36,283 nt of DNA, from contig CALFUL010000016.1 of NCBI GenBank assembly GCA_937929935.1, positions 1 to 36,283 of the forward strand, written 5' to 3'. This document shows, piece after piece, positions 17,161 to 25,330 of this stretch. How positions within the stretch are numbered: position 1 is the first letter of the stretch; the number at the start of each line of letters is the position of its first letter. The stretch comes from an uncultured Flavobacteriaceae bacterium. GTDB taxonomy: Bacteria > Bacteroidota > Bacteroidia > Flavobacteriales > Flavobacteriaceae. The notes beneath the pieces are model-generated. The model ran no database searches. It was not told the origin of the DNA and saw only the letters and a list, made by a program, of their open reading frames with translations. A program made the position numbers and the translations under genes.

Positions 17161-17919
17161 ATGAAGCGCCATATACCTAATATAATAACACTTTTAAATG
17201 TTTTCTGCGGATGCGTTGCCACCGTTTTTGCAGTTCTCAATCAACTTGAATACGCTGCTTTGTTTGTTTGTCTCGGAATCATTTTTGACTTCTTTGATGG
17301 CTTAGCAGCACGTGTGTTAGATGTTAAAAGTGAACTTGGCTTACAATTAGATTCACTTGCTGATGTCATTACCAGTGGGGTAGTGCCAGGCATAATTATG
17401 TTTCAAATGCTTGCCATGTCAATAAAAGGTGGGTGGAATGTTAGTTTACCCAATACCAGTTCAGGATTGGCCTTTTTCTCTAATTGGGATGGTTCTACAG
17501 TATTGCCCTTTTGCGGCTTCATTATTACAATGGCATCAGCGTATCGCTTAGCAAAATTCAATATTGATGAAAATCAGACCAGTTCTTTTATTGGCCTACC
17601 TACACCTGCCAACGCTTTACTCATACTTTCTTTGCCACTTATACTCATGTATCATGCTGAAGCGGGCTTGAATGAAATTTTGATGAATCAATGGTTTTTA
17701 ATTGCAGTGACTATTTTAAGTGCTTTTTTACTAAACTCGAATATTGAACTTTTTGCCTTGAAATTCAAGAATTGGTCTTTTAAAGACAATGCACTGCGTT
17801 ATATTTTTATCATTATTAGCATTGTACTTTTGATCAGTATGAAGTTTTTAGCTGTGCCACTAATCATTGCTTTTTATATTTTAAGTTCACTGATTAAGGG
17901 TAAAGAGGCAATCGAATAA
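17161..17919 (+). CDS. pssA: CDP-diacylglycerol--serine O-phosphatidyltransferase
   Basis: The enzyme makes phosphatidylserine, precursor of phosphatidylethanolamine, in the inner membrane. From the ATG at 17161 it has 252 residues with several membrane helices. The CDP-alcohol phosphotransferase signature is complete: FFDGLAARVLDVKSELG then QLDSLAD, giving DG..AR........G...D...D. The N-terminal MKRHIPNIITLLNVFCGC is typical of the type II (membrane) PssA; a TTG seven codons earlier is open but unnecessary. lgt follows after 11 bp, so they form an operon. The upstream 113-bp region is shared with divergent lnb. Confidence 0.93.
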   Translation: MKRHIPNIITLLNVFCGCVATVFAVLNQLEYAALFVCLGIIFDFFDGLAARVLDVKSELGLQLDSLADVITSGVVPGIIMFQMLAMSIKGGWNVSLPNTSSGLAFFSNWDGSTVLPFCGFIITMASAYRLAKFNIDENQTSSFIGLPTPANALLILSLPLILMYHAEAGLNEILMNQWFLIAVTILSAFLLNSNIELFALKFKNWSFKDNALRYIFIIISIVLLISMKFLAVPLIIAFYILSSLIKGKEAIE

Positions 17920-17930
17920 AAAAGGTTTTT

Positions 17931-18749
17931 ATGAAAGATGGCATTGTGAACTGGAACGTGGATCCAGAATTATTTTGGATTACGGATTCTTTCCCATTGC
18001 GGTATTATGGATTATTCTGGATCACAGGGCTCATACTTTCTTACCTCATCATTCAGCGTATTTACAAAAAGGAAGGAAAACCCGTTTCCGACTGGGAGGA
18101 TCTAACCCTATATATTTTTATTGGTATTTTGGTGGGTGCACGTTTAGGGCATGTATTTTTTTACCAACCAGAACTGATTACTGAAGATCCCTTATCAGTG
18201 ATATTGCCTATTCAAACGGTACCTGAATTTAAATTCACGGGCTTTGCAGGTTTAGCAAGCCATGGCGGCACTTTGGGCGTTATTATTGCTATTTTTCTGT
18301 ACTGGCGAAAAACAAAAACAAATGTACTTTGGATTTTAGATCGCGTGGCCATTGGTACACCCATTACCTGCGCTTTTATTCGTTTAGGTAATTTGATGAA
18401 TTCAGAAATATATGGCAAACCTACTGATGGTACTTGGGGGTTTGTTTTTGAGCGTGATGATTTAATACCCAGACACCCAACTCAGTTATATGAAGCAGGG
18501 GCTTATCTTTTGATTTTTGTTTTGCTTTACACCATGTACCGCTCTAAGAAATTTGTTAATCAACCTGGTATTTATGTAGGCACTTTGCTGGCAGTTTTAT
18601 TTTCTGCCCGTTTTGCCATTGAGTTTTTTAAAGAAAGTCAGGTCGCTTTTGAAGATACCATGACTCTAAACATGGGGCAGTGGCTAAGTATACCTTTTGT
18701 TTTAATGGGCTTGTTTTTGGTTTTCAGGAAGGGGTTGGGGTTTAAATAG
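17931..18749 (+). CDS. lgt: Phosphatidylglycerol--prolipoprotein diacylglyceryl transferase
   Basis: Lgt transfers diacylglycerol from phosphatidylglycerol to the lipobox cysteine of prolipoproteins. The 272-residue protein has seven predicted membrane helices. The family signature is seen as FIRLGNLMNSEIYGKPTDG, followed by RHPTQLYEA; the FTGFAGLASHGG segment corresponds to the conserved HGG loop. Its ATG is 11 bp after pssA. It shares its neighbourhood with lnb, the last acylation step of lipoprotein maturation. No lspA is in the window. A 12-bp palindrome (cctttcgaaagg, 18755-18766) follows the stop but lacks a T tract. Confidence 0.96.
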   Translation: MKDGIVNWNVDPELFWITDSFPLRYYGLFWITGLILSYLIIQRIYKKEGKPVSDWEDLTLYIFIGILVGARLGHVFFYQPELITEDPLSVILPIQTVPEFKFTGFAGLASHGGTLGVIIAIFLYWRKTKTNVLWILDRVAIGTPITCAFIRLGNLMNSEIYGKPTDGTWGFVFERDDLIPRHPTQLYEAGAYLLIFVLLYTMYRSKKFVNQPGIYVGTLLAVLFSARFAIEFFKESQVAFEDTMTLNMGQWLSIPFVLMGLFLVFRKGLGFK

Positions 18750-18796
18750 TGCAGCCTTTCGAAAGGAAATGATTTATAGATAAATAAATAGGTTTC

Positions 18797-18868
18797 TTTT
18801 GTCATTTCGAACAAAGTGTGAGAAATTTAATGTATTCCTCATCGCTGCGCTTCTTTGGAATGACAAAA
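18797..18868. repeat. REP-like imperfect palindrome (gtcatttcgaac ... ggaatgac)
   Basis: The left arm (18797-18816, ttttgtcatttcgaacaaag) is matched by the reverse complement of the right arm (18850-18868) with three differences. The 33-nt interior contains tcatcgctgcgcttc, which again resembles the usual interior of such elements. Elements starting GTCATTTCGA are common between genes of many Bacteroidota (recalled). It lies between lgt and lptB, where the two transcripts converge. Confidence 0.6.
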
Positions 18869-18915
18869 ATGCAACTCACGGTTTCTTTGTACTATGGTTT
18901 AAAAATTGAATTTCC

Positions 18916-19656
18916 TTAAAAATCAAGCTTCTTTTTTCTTAGTTCAAAGTTTTGCCCCAAATACACTTTACGTACCATTTCATCAGCAGCCAGTTCTTCT
19001 GGGTGGCCATATTTTAAAATACCGCCTTCAAACATCAAATACGAGCGCTCAGTAATAGCAAGGGTTTCTTGCACATTATGATCGGTTATAAGAATACCAA
19101 TATTCTTGTCTTTAAGCTGGGCAACAATACGTTGTATGTCTTCAACTGCAACAGGGTCAACCCCTGCGAAAGGTTCATCTAACAAAATAAACTTAGGGTC
19201 TGTCGCCAAAGCGCGTGCAATTTCGGTACGTCTTCTTTCGCCACCTGAAAGTAAATCGCCTCTGCTTTTTCTGATATGGCCTAGACCAAATTCATCAATA
19301 AGCGATTCCATCTTCATTTGTTGCTCTTTCTTACTCAATTTGGTCAATTGAAGAACGCTTAGAATATTATCTTCAATGCTTAGTTTTCTAAAAACTGAAG
19401 CTTCCTGCGCCAAATAGCCAATTCCGTTTTGGGCTCTTTTGTACATCGGAAATTTTGTGATTTCCATATTGTCTAAGAAAATATGTCCGCCATTAGGTTT
19501 TACCAAACCTACAATCATATAAAAAGAGGTAGTTTTTCCGGCACCGTTGGGTCCTAAGAGCCCTACGATCTCTCCTTGATTTACTTCCAAAGAAATACCT
19601 TTAACCACCTTTCGACCACGGTAGGCCTTCATTATATTTTCTGCTCTAAGCTTCAT
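18916..19656 (-). CDS. lptB: LPS export ABC transporter ATP-binding protein LptB
   Basis: LptB powers extraction of lipopolysaccharide from the inner membrane together with LptFG. The 246-residue protein has Walker A GPNGAGKT (35-42), the Q loop YLAQEASVFRKL, signature LSGGERRR, Walker B FILLDEPFAGVDP, the H loop LITDHNV, and the LptB-typical C-terminus VRKVYLGQNFELRKKK. It is the third gene after kdsD and tatC, 52 bp after tatC. Transcription is probably from the kdsD side. LptFG and LptC are elsewhere. Confidence 0.95.
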   Translation of the reverse strand: MKLRAENIMKAYRGRKVVKGISLEVNQGEIVGLLGPNGAGKTTSFYMIVGLVKPNGGHIFLDNMEITKFPMYKRAQNGIGYLAQEASVFRKLSIEDNILSVLQLTKLSKKEQQMKMESLIDEFGLGHIRKSRGDLLSGGERRRTEIARALATDPKFILLDEPFAGVDPVAVEDIQRIVAQLKDKNIGILITDHNVQETLAITERSYLMFEGGILKYGHPEELAADEMVRKVYLGQNFELRKKKLDF

Positions 19657-19708
19657 GCATTCAAATCTAAAACATAAAAGTCGACTAGTTCTTCAATCGG
19701 CTTTTATT

Positions 19709-20563
19709 TTAACTTTTTTTGGCACGTTTTGCTGCCATCTTCGCCTCTTTCTTCTTTTCTCTTTTCAAAACTCTTTTTGAAATGAATATACTGACTTGGT
19801 ATAAAATTAAAATAGGAAAAGCCACAACTACCTGACTCACTATATCTGGCGGGGTAATAACGGCAGACAAGATAAGAATAACTACCAATGATATTTTACG
19901 ATATTTTTTTAGAATCTCTGGGGTTACCAAGCCAACTTTGGTCAAGAAATAAACAATAATTGGTAGTTCAAAAACTAACCCACACGCAAGTACTGATATG
20001 CGAACGGTTGATACATATGAAGCCAAATCAAACTCATTAGTCACTTCAGTACTCACTTGGTATGACCCTAAAAAGTTAATAGATAATGGGGCAACCACAT
20101 AATACCCAAATAAGGCTCCTAAAAAGAAAAGTAATGAAGCGGTAAAAATGAAACCCCTAGAATGTCTACGTTCTTTGGCATGCAGTCCTGGGCTAATGAA
20201 CTTCCACATTTCGTAGAGTACATAAGGAAACCCTACAATGAAACCTGCCCAAATTGAGGTCCATATATGTGCTGAAAATTGCCCTGCCATCAATCTACTT
20301 TGAATGGTAAACGGTAATTCATCGGCACAAAAATCAGAATCAATGCCTAAAAAAGTTCCTATTTTACAAAAGAGGCGGTAGGTAGGAAAGTCCATTTTCT
20401 TAGGTCCAAAAAGTACGGTGTCGAAAATAAAATCTTTCATTAAAAAGGCAACACTACCTATAATTACTACAGCTAATGTTGATCGAATCAAATGCCATCT
20501 GAGTTCTTCAAGATGGTCTAAAAAAGACATTTCATCAGGGGCGTTGTCAATTTTTTTAGCCAT
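19709..20563 (-). CDS. tatC: Twin-arginine translocase subunit TatC
   Basis: TatC is the receptor of the Tat system, which exports folded proteins with twin-arginine signals. The 284-residue protein has six predicted membrane helices. The conserved N-terminus is seen as MSFLDHLEELRWHLIRS, and the first-loop and helix-3 region includes FPYVLYEMWKFISPGLHAKER, shown here as FPYVLYEMWKF and SPGLHAKERR. The C-terminus is Lys-rich. Its ATG overlaps the kdsD stop codon by one base, so translation is probably coupled. tatA is not in the window. Confidence 0.95.
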   Translation of the reverse strand: MAKKIDNAPDEMSFLDHLEELRWHLIRSTLAVVIIGSVAFLMKDFIFDTVLFGPKKMDFPTYRLFCKIGTFLGIDSDFCADELPFTIQSRLMAGQFSAHIWTSIWAGFIVGFPYVLYEMWKFISPGLHAKERRHSRGFIFTASLLFFLGALFGYYVVAPLSINFLGSYQVSTEVTNEFDLASYVSTVRISVLACGLVFELPIIVYFLTKVGLVTPEILKKYRKISLVVILILSAVITPPDIVSQVVVAFPILILYQVSIFISKRVLKREKKKEAKMAAKRAKKS

Positions 20564-21528
20564 TATAATATGCCTTCATTTATAAGATTATGTAAGTGAA
20601 CGATGCCTACATAGCTATCGTCTTTCACAGCAATCAATTGAGAAATTCCTTCTTCTTGCATTACTTTTAAAGCGGTAATGGCCAGCACTTCAGCATCAAT
20701 AGTTTTTGGTTTCGCTGACATAATATCTTTCGCGGTTAAACCATTGATAGCGTCAAATTTATTGAGCATTCTACGTATATCACCATCAGTAATAACGCCA
20801 ACCACCTTATCGTTTTTAAGTACAGGGGTAACGCCAAGCATTTTTTCTGAAATCTCAACAATTACTTTTTTGATATCAGTATCTGTAGTAACCTCAGGTT
20901 TTTGATTTTTCTTGGTTATATCACTAACTCTCAAATACAAACGCTTACCCAAAGACCCCCCAGGGTGGTATTTCGCAAAGTCATCACTACTAAAGCCTTT
21001 TAAATCTAAAAGACAAATGGCTAAGGCATCACCCATGACCATTTGTGCTGTGGTACTTGTAGTGGGGGCAAGGTTGTTAGGGCAGGCTTCTTTTTCAATA
21101 TAGGTATTCAAAATAAAATCAGCCTCTTTTGCTAAATAAGAATCAGTATTACCTGTCATGCCAATAAGTTTGTTGCCCCCTCTTTTAATAAGCGGAACCA
21201 ACATTTTTATTTCTGGAGTATTTCCACTTTTTGAAATACAAATGACCACATCATTTTCTTGAATGGTACCTAGATCACCATGAATAGCATCAGCTGCGTG
21301 CATGAAAATGGCTGGTGTGCCTGTTGAGTTCATGGTAGCCACTATTTTAGAAGCTATAATTGCGCTTTTACCAATACCCGAAATGACCACTCTGCCATTA
21401 GAATTGTAAATATGATTAACCGCCTTAGCAAACTCATCATTCAAGAGTGATGACAAGTTTTGAATAGCTGAGGCTTCTTTGTCAATTGTATTTTTGGCTA
21501 AATCTAGTATCTTATTCGTGTTGTTCAA
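20563..21528 (-). CDS. kdsD: D-arabinose-5-phosphate isomerase (KpsF/GutQ family)
   Basis: The enzyme turns ribulose-5-phosphate into arabinose-5-phosphate, the precursor of Kdo in LPS. The 321-residue protein has an N-terminal SIS domain (GRVVISGIGKSAIIASKIVA with the sugar-phosphate loop; VVICISKSGNTPEIKML; ALAICLLDLKGFSSDDFAKY), then two CBS domains from about residue 205. Family length matches. The start is TTG: an in-frame stop lies two codons upstream and no ATG occurs before residue 66. It leads the kdsD-tatC-lptB operon and is divergent from recQ over 187 bp, which contains a TAAATTTG box (minus) without a clear -33 element. Confidence 0.92.
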   Translation of the reverse strand: MNNTNKILDLAKNTIDKEASAIQNLSSLLNDEFAKAVNHIYNSNGRVVISGIGKSAIIASKIVATMNSTGTPAIFMHAADAIHGDLGTIQENDVVICISKSGNTPEIKMLVPLIKRGGNKLIGMTGNTDSYLAKEADFILNTYIEKEACPNNLAPTTSTTAQMVMGDALAICLLDLKGFSSDDFAKYHPGGSLGKRLYLRVSDITKKNQKPEVTTDTDIKKVIVEISEKMLGVTPVLKNDKVVGVITDGDIRRMLNKFDAINGLTAKDIMSAKPKTIDAEVLAITALKVMQEEGISQLIAVKDDSYVGIVHLHNLINEGIL

Positions 21529-21715
21529 GGTTTAATTCGAGTTTTTGAATGGAATCCTAAAAAGATTTTTATATCTTTAGGTATACAAATTTACATAAAC
21601 TTCAATTGATGTGAATATTTTGAATTTTCTTATCAAATTTTGAGTCTCAGAGGTTTGAATACAAAGATTTTATAGCTTTAAATTACCATAAAAACCCCCA
21701 ATGATAAAGTAATAG

Positions 21716-23926
21716 ATGAAAAATCAAGATTTGGCTATTGGCGAGCATGACTTGCACGCGGCACTTAAAAAATATTTCGGATTTTCTAAATTCAAAGGGC
21801 TTCAAGAAGAGGTCATCAAAAATGTTTTAAAAAGAAATAATTCATTTGTTATCATGCCAACGGGCGGTGGTAAATCATTATGCTTTCAATTGCCGGCTTT
21901 AATGCAAGAAGGTACCGCCATTGTGGTGTCGCCTTTGATTGCGTTAATGAAAAATCAGGTCGATGCTATTCGCGGTATTTCTTCTGAGTACGGTATTGCC
22001 CATGTTTTGAACTCTTCATTAAATAAAACCGAGGTTAAGCAAGTAAAAGAAGACATTGTAAACGGGGTTACAAAATTACTTTACGTTGCGCCAGAGTCAT
22101 TGAATAAAGATGAATATGTTGATTTTTTAAGGTCAGTAACTATAAGCTTTGTGGCTATTGATGAAGCACATTGTATTTCTGAATGGGGTCATGATTTTAG
22201 AAAAGATTACCGCAACTTAAAATCTATTATTGGTCGTATCAGAGATGATATTCCAATTATTGGTTTAACCGCTACAGCCACCCAAAAAGTACAAGAAGAC
22301 ATTGTTAAAAATTTAGGTATTACTGATGCTAAACTTTTTAAAGCGTCATTTAATAGACCAAATCTTTTTTATGAAGTACGCACTAAAACAGAGAATGTAG
22401 ATGCTGATATTATCAGATTTGTAAAAAAGAATGCTGGTAAATCAGGGGTTATTTATTGCCTTAGTAGAAAGAGAGTTCAAGAATTGGCGCAAGTACTTCA
22501 AGTTAATGGTGTCAGTGCTGTACCCTATCACGCGGGTTTTGATGCTAAGACTAGATCAAAGCACCAAGACATGTTTTTGATGCAAGATGTTGATGTGGTG
22601 GTGGCGACCATTGCATTTGGTATGGGTATTGACAAACCTGATATTCGGTTTGTGATTCATCATGACATACCTAAAAGTATTGAAAGTTATTATCAAGAAA
22701 CAGGCCGCGCAGGTCGCGATGATGGCGAGGGGCATTGTTTGGCATTCTATTCGTATAAAGATATTGAGAAATTAGAGAAGTTCATGTCAAACAAACCTGT
22801 GGCTGAGCAAGAAGTAGGCAATGCTTTATTGCAAGAGGTGGTGGCGTATGCTGAAACATCAATGTCGCGTAGAAAATTTATGTTGCATTATTTCGGCGAA
22901 GAGTTTGATGATGTAAATGGATTAGGGGCTAATATGGATGATAATGCACGAAACCCTAAACCTAAAGAAGAGGCGAAAGAAAATCTAGCAAAACTTTTAC
23001 GGGTAATAGAGGGCACAGCCGAAAAATTTAAATCAAAAGAAATAGTCAAGGCTATTAGAGGAAAATTAAATGCGCTAATCTCATCACATAAAACCAATGA
23101 AAAGCCATTTTTTGGCATTGGTTCTGATCAGGATAAGGGTTATTGGATGGCTCTTATAAGACAAGCTTTGGTAGCAAAATTCATTAAGAAAGAAATTGAG
23201 CAATATGGATTGCTTAAACTCACAGATGCCGGAAAAGAGTTTTTGGCAAAACCTGTTTCTTTCATGATGACATTAGATCATGTGTATTCTAAAGAAAAGA
23301 GCGATGCCATTGTCAGTGCAGCCAAAACTGGTAGCGTTGATGACAAGCTACTAAAACAACTAAAAAGTCTACGAAAAAGCCAAGCTGACAGATTAGGCGT
23401 ACCGCCCTATGTGGTGTTTCAAGATTTTTCTTTGGAGCATATGGCGTTGAAATATCCTAATTCAATTGATGAATTGATTCAAATTAATGGGGTAGGCGAG
23501 GGCAAGGCAAAAAAATACGGAAAACCATTTGTTGCATTTATTTCAGCATATATTGAAGAAAATGAAATTGATAGACCTGATGATTTTGTGGTTAAAAGCA
23601 CAGGTGCAAATTCAGGCTTGAAATTATATATTATACAAAACGTAGATCGTAAATTGCCGTTGCCAGATATTGCTTCTGCTAAAGGATTAGAATTAGGTGA
23701 ATTAATCAAAGAAATGGAACAGATTGTGTTCAGCGGTACCAAGCTTAATTTGAAGTACTGGGTTGATGAAATTCTTGATGAAGATCAACAAGAAGAAATT
23801 CACGATTATTTTTTAGAAGCAGAATCTGATAAAATTGAAGATGCGATGGATGAATTTGATGGCGACTATGATGATGATGAGCTACGCTTATACCGCCTCA
23901 AGTTTATTAGTGAAGTAGCCAATTAA
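21716..23926 (+). CDS. recQ: ATP-dependent DNA helicase RecQ (zinc-cysteine-less form)
   Basis: RecQ unwinds DNA 3'-5' in recombination and repair. The 736-residue protein has Walker A MPTGGGKSL, motif II IDEAHCISEWGHDFRKDYR (AIDEAH near residue 147), the helicase C domain with QETGRAGRDDGEG, a winged-helix region (residues about 420-520) and an HRDC domain (RKSQADRLGVPPYVVFQDFS, near 560-640). It ends with an acidic tail after about residue 690. The segment after MLHYFGEEF, where E. coli RecQ has the zinc cysteines, reads GLGANMDDNARNPK with no cysteine. This variant may be common in flavobacteria. It converges on the next gene with a 19-bp gap. Confidence 0.95.
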   Translation: MKNQDLAIGEHDLHAALKKYFGFSKFKGLQEEVIKNVLKRNNSFVIMPTGGGKSLCFQLPALMQEGTAIVVSPLIALMKNQVDAIRGISSEYGIAHVLNSSLNKTEVKQVKEDIVNGVTKLLYVAPESLNKDEYVDFLRSVTISFVAIDEAHCISEWGHDFRKDYRNLKSIIGRIRDDIPIIGLTATATQKVQEDIVKNLGITDAKLFKASFNRPNLFYEVRTKTENVDADIIRFVKKNAGKSGVIYCLSRKRVQELAQVLQVNGVSAVPYHAGFDAKTRSKHQDMFLMQDVDVVVATIAFGMGIDKPDIRFVIHHDIPKSIESYYQETGRAGRDDGEGHCLAFYSYKDIEKLEKFMSNKPVAEQEVGNALLQEVVAYAETSMSRRKFMLHYFGEEFDDVNGLGANMDDNARNPKPKEEAKENLAKLLRVIEGTAEKFKSKEIVKAIRGKLNALISSHKTNEKPFFGIGSDQDKGYWMALIRQALVAKFIKKEIEQYGLLKLTDAGKEFLAKPVSFMMTLDHVYSKEKSDAIVSAAKTGSVDDKLLKQLKSLRKSQADRLGVPPYVVFQDFSLEHMALKYPNSIDELIQINGVGEGKAKKYGKPFVAFISAYIEENEIDRPDDFVVKSTGANSGLKLYIIQNVDRKLPLPDIASAKGLELGELIKEMEQIVFSGTKLNLKYWVDEILDEDQQEEIHDYFLEAESDKIEDAMDEFDGDYDDDELRLYRLKFISEVAN

Positions 23927-23945
23927 AATAAACAAGTCTTATTTT

Positions 23946-25256
23946 CTATGGTATTGAATGGGTAGTGCTTGGTTTTACCTTTTTTAATTGTCTTTTAATT
24001 TTTTTGATAGCTGATTCAATTGACTTCTCGGGTTCAATGATATTGTATTCTCCCCAAAAGTCAGGATCTGAAAACCCTATGGCTTCATCATTTAAAATTA
24101 TTGAAGATTTCATTCGCTCTTTTACCTTGGGTAATTTACTATTTAGGTTTTTCTCCCAATCAGTAATCGCCATCTCACATGACATTGTGTAGGTAGAATT
24201 AAATAATTTTTTATCCCAATCAATTTTAAAAGTCATCAGTACATTACTGTAGCCGTAATACCATTTACCTTGCTTTTCACGATAATCAACTCTGTATGCA
24301 ACCTCTGTAGGCCATACGTTCGCATTTCTTGGTTTTTTGCGTACAAATTGTTTTGAGGCACTTTCTTTATCTGTGATATTAAGAGAATAAACTGCACTGG
24401 TCAATATTTTTTTCTCAGCGTCAATATACAGTTTGCCTTTAAATAAGGGTGTAGGAATATTATCAAACTGTTTAAAATCTACAATATATATGAGTCGGTT
24501 ATTTACACGCGTAGAACGGTCAAAACTGAACTTGTAGGTATTCAAAATGTCTTCAGTAAAAATGTAATCAGGGTATTTCATAACGTCTACGAAAAGGGCA
24601 TTAAAAGGCCCGCCTTGTAATTTTAAAGCCAAAGTATCAAGTTTGTTATAATCTGTACTTTTTCGTGATTTATAGAGCGTAACATCATCTCTACGACTTG
24701 AAGTATAAGGAGTTTTGTAAATATTTACAACAGCCTCAGAAAGTGAAACATTCTTGCGTCGCTTTTTAATGGTTTCTCTGTAAAAAGCGGTCATTAGTGT
24801 AGGGTCTTCAAAATAATTATCGCCTTTTTTCTGCAAGGTTTGCAGTACTAATTTTGCAGCATCTTTGGGCACACTTAAATCTACCGCTGACAATTTTGTG
24901 ACAGACACCTTCAGTTTTATTTTGTTTGATTTAGCTGATAACTGTATTAAGGGTATCATTCTACTTTCATAGCCTAAAAATGAAACCTTAATGTTTTTGT
25001 AGGTATCGTTATCCGGAATTTTTAATGAAAACTCGCCCTCAGTATTGGTAATGGTGCTGATATTAGAATTTTCAACCGTAAGAGTCGCAAAAACTAAAGG
25101 ATTATTAGTTTTTGAATCAACCACGCTGCCTGAATACTTAGAAAATGATTCTTTTTCTTGTGTTTCTTGAAAAAATGCGTACAATTCATTTGTACTAACC
25201 AAGAAAGTAAAAACAAGTAAATGAACATTTAAAACTAATTTTACGAACTTTTTCAT
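23946..25256 (-). CDS. Exported CarboxypepD_reg-like domain protein
   Basis: The 436-residue protein has a signal peptide (about residues 1-28). Residues about 40-125 form a CarboxypepD_reg-like (TonB-receptor N-terminal type) beta-sandwich: YSGSVVDSKTNNPLVFATL, then NTEGEFSLKIP and KVSFLGYES. The remaining 300 residues are beta-rich with aromatic repeats (YRVDYREKQGKWYYGYSN) and are recognised only as the usual companion region of such Bacteroidota envelope proteins. I see no outer-membrane barrel domain, so it is probably periplasmic or surface-associated. Function is unknown. A perfect 17-bp hairpin ends 6 bp upstream of its ATG. Confidence 0.72.
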   Translation of the reverse strand: MKKFVKLVLNVHLLVFTFLVSTNELYAFFQETQEKESFSKYSGSVVDSKTNNPLVFATLTVENSNISTITNTEGEFSLKIPDNDTYKNIKVSFLGYESRMIPLIQLSAKSNKIKLKVSVTKLSAVDLSVPKDAAKLVLQTLQKKGDNYFEDPTLMTAFYRETIKKRRKNVSLSEAVVNIYKTPYTSSRRDDVTLYKSRKSTDYNKLDTLALKLQGGPFNALFVDVMKYPDYIFTEDILNTYKFSFDRSTRVNNRLIYIVDFKQFDNIPTPLFKGKLYIDAEKKILTSAVYSLNITDKESASKQFVRKKPRNANVWPTEVAYRVDYREKQGKWYYGYSNVLMTFKIDWDKKLFNSTYTMSCEMAITDWEKNLNSKLPKVKERMKSSIILNDEAIGFSDPDFWGEYNIIEPEKSIESAIKKIKRQLKKVKPSTTHSIP

Positions 25257-25262
25257 AGCGCT

Positions 25263-25302
25263 TTATTTTAGAAGGAAGTTAACATACTTCCTTCTAAAAT
25301 AA
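25263..25302 (-). promoter_or_regulatory. Perfect 17-bp hairpin before the CarboxypepD_reg-like gene
   Basis: Arms 25263-25279 and 25286-25302 (ttattttagaaggaagt and its exact reverse complement) enclose a 6-nt loop. On the minus strand the stem lies 28 bp after the rluF stop and only 6 bp before the next ATG. There is no T tract on either side. It may be an end-of-operon terminator of unusual type, an RNA-processing site, or a translation-control hairpin. Confidence 0.75.
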
Positions 25303-25330
25303 TGAATTATAATTAGAAAAGGTGTTAAAA

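Noticed and set aside
18755..18766. cctttcgaaagg palindrome as the lgt terminator
   Set aside because: There is no T tract and the dyad is only 12 bp without a loop.
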